A DNA stretch of 7,767 nucleotides, from contig JAHDCN010000130.1 in assembly GCA_020629815.1 (NCBI GenBank), forward strand, positions 1 to 7,767, read 5' to 3'. The position numbers and the translations under genes were made by a program. The stretch's first letter is position 1. The number at the start of each line of letters is the position of its first letter. Positions 6,902 through 7,767 of the stretch are shown piece after piece. A model generated the notes under the pieces. The model saw nothing but the letters and a program-made list of their open reading frames with translations, did not search any database and had not been told where the DNA came from. The stretch is from Verrucomicrobiota bacterium (GTDB lineage: Bacteria > Verrucomicrobiota > Verrucomicrobiia > Verrucomicrobiales > DEV007).

Positions 6902-7767
6902 GACTTACGATTCAATGGGATAGCTTTGAACTCTTTGGTCAGATTGGTCAGCGAATCTTCCACCGCCATGCGCTCCAGACTGGAGGCACCGACAAATCCC
7001 ACGGCATCGGTCCGTTCGTTAATAAACGCTGCATCGGAAGGCGTGGCAATCGGTCCGCCGTGAGACAGATAGATCACATCGTCCCGTACTGTCTTCCCGG
7101 CATCGATGATATTCTGCGTCGCGGTGGCCGCATCTTCGAGAGTCATCGCAGCATCGGTGACGCCAATTGAACCTCCGACAGTGCATCCGACGTGAGCAAT
7201 GATCACATCGGCACCGGCTTCGGCCATGTCTTTTGCCTCCTGTGGAGAAGCCACATACACGATAGAGAAAATGTCCATTTTACGGGCCAGAGCAACCGTC
7301 TCCACTTCCTTATGGGTGCCCATGCCAGTCTCCTCCAATTGCTGGCGAAAATCCCCATCAATGATCGAATGGGTGGGAAAATTGTTCATACCGGAAAATC
7401 CCATCGCTTTCACCTGCTGCAGCCAGTGCCACATCCTGCGTCGCGGGTCAGTGCAGTGCACGCCGCAAATGACCGGGATTTCTTCTACGACAGGCAGAAC
7501 CTCGTATTCCCCGATCTCCATGGCGACTCCATTGGCATCGCCATAGCCCATCATTCCGGCAATCGAGCCATGCCCCATCATCCGGTATCGACCGGAGTTG
7601 TAGATGATGATTAAGTCAGCACCACCTTTCTCAATAAACTTGGCACTGATGCCAGTCCCTGCTCCGGCGGCGATAATCGCTTCGCCTTTGCCAAGAGTAT
7701 CTCTCAAGCGCTCTATAACTTCTTCTCGAGTATAAGGGTTCCCAACCCCTGTCCATGGATTTGGCAT
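6898..7767 (-). CDS. Phosphoenolpyruvate hydrolase-family TIM-barrel protein
   Basis: This 289-residue protein belongs to the TIM-barrel family usually annotated as PEP hydrolase or TIM-barrel signal-transduction protein, related to the PEP mutase/isocitrate lyase superfamily. Recognisable segments are NPWTGVGNPYTREEVIERL (3-21), AGAGTGISAKFIEKGGAD (34-51), IYNSGRYRMMGHGSIAG (55-71), GYGDANG (74-80), CGVHCTDP (101-108), AHVGCTVGGSIGVTD (191-205) and LSHGGPIATPSDA (234-246). These motifs run to both ends, so the gene looks complete. Its ATG is the last codon of the window, so its promoter, ribosome binding site and any earlier operon members lie outside. The family members may cleave or hydrate a PEP- or oxaloacetate-like compound, but no substrate has been fixed for this type. 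The gene overlaps the Tm-1-like gene by four bases, and that pairing is the best clue to its role. Confidence 0.9.
   Translation of the reverse strand: MPNPWTGVGNPYTREEVIERLRDTLGKGEAIIAAGAGTGISAKFIEKGGADLIIIYNSGRYRMMGHGSIAGMMGYGDANGVAMEIGEYEVLPVVEEIPVICGVHCTDPRRRMWHWLQQVKAMGFSGMNNFPTHSIIDGDFRQQLEETGMGTHKEVETVALARKMDIFSIVYVASPQEAKDMAEAGADVIIAHVGCTVGGSIGVTDAAMTLEDAATATQNIIDAGKTVRDDVIYLSHGGPIATPSDAAFINERTDAVGFVGASSLERMAVEDSLTNLTKEFKAIPLNRKS

Overview
The window is 7.8 kb of densely coding bacterial DNA with fairly balanced base composition. It contains no RNA genes, insertion sequences or CRISPR arrays that I can see. Two exported proteins on the + strand have a β-rich architecture that I associate loosely with Verrucomicrobiota (Opitutae-like). 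Together with the catabolic cassette on the other strand, this suggests a heterotroph of the Planctomycetota-Verrucomicrobiota-Chlamydiota group. That placement rests on family recollection and is only moderately secure.

Layout. Positions 85-2995 on the + strand hold two tandem paralogous secreted or periplasmic proteins of unknown function, 580 and 383 aa. They share about 300 residues at high identity. The first carries an extra C-terminal region of about 190 residues built from four degenerate repeats, probably a small β-propeller. The right-hand part, 7767 down to 3231 on the - strand, is a compact gene series in this transcription order: PEP-hydrolase-like TIM-barrel protein, Tm-1-like/UPF0261 protein (ATGA overlap), a 102-bp gap, Dabb-domain protein, FMN-dependent α-hydroxy-acid dehydrogenase (3-nt gap), and AraC-family regulator (8-nt gap). 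Between the AraC stop and the convergent + strand gene lies an orphan, start-less coding-like tail (3230-3007) ending in a small hairpin.

How the genes may work together. The - strand set looks like a regulated small-molecule catabolic cassette. The FMN enzyme would oxidise a 2-hydroxy acid to a 2-keto acid. The TIM-barrel protein (PEP mutase/hydrolase-like) and the Tm-1-like ATP-binding protein would act as a pair on a related metabolite, and the Dabb protein may be a small accessory enzyme. The AraC protein would sense the substrate. The two domains that are fused in the plant virus-resistance protein Tm-1 are encoded here by two overlapping genes. The 102-bp gap contains three 16-bp direct repeats at exactly 22-bp intervals. 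This is the most interesting non-coding structure in the window and a good candidate for the operator of the AraC protein encoded by the same cassette. The substrate and the actual reactions cannot be read from the sequence.
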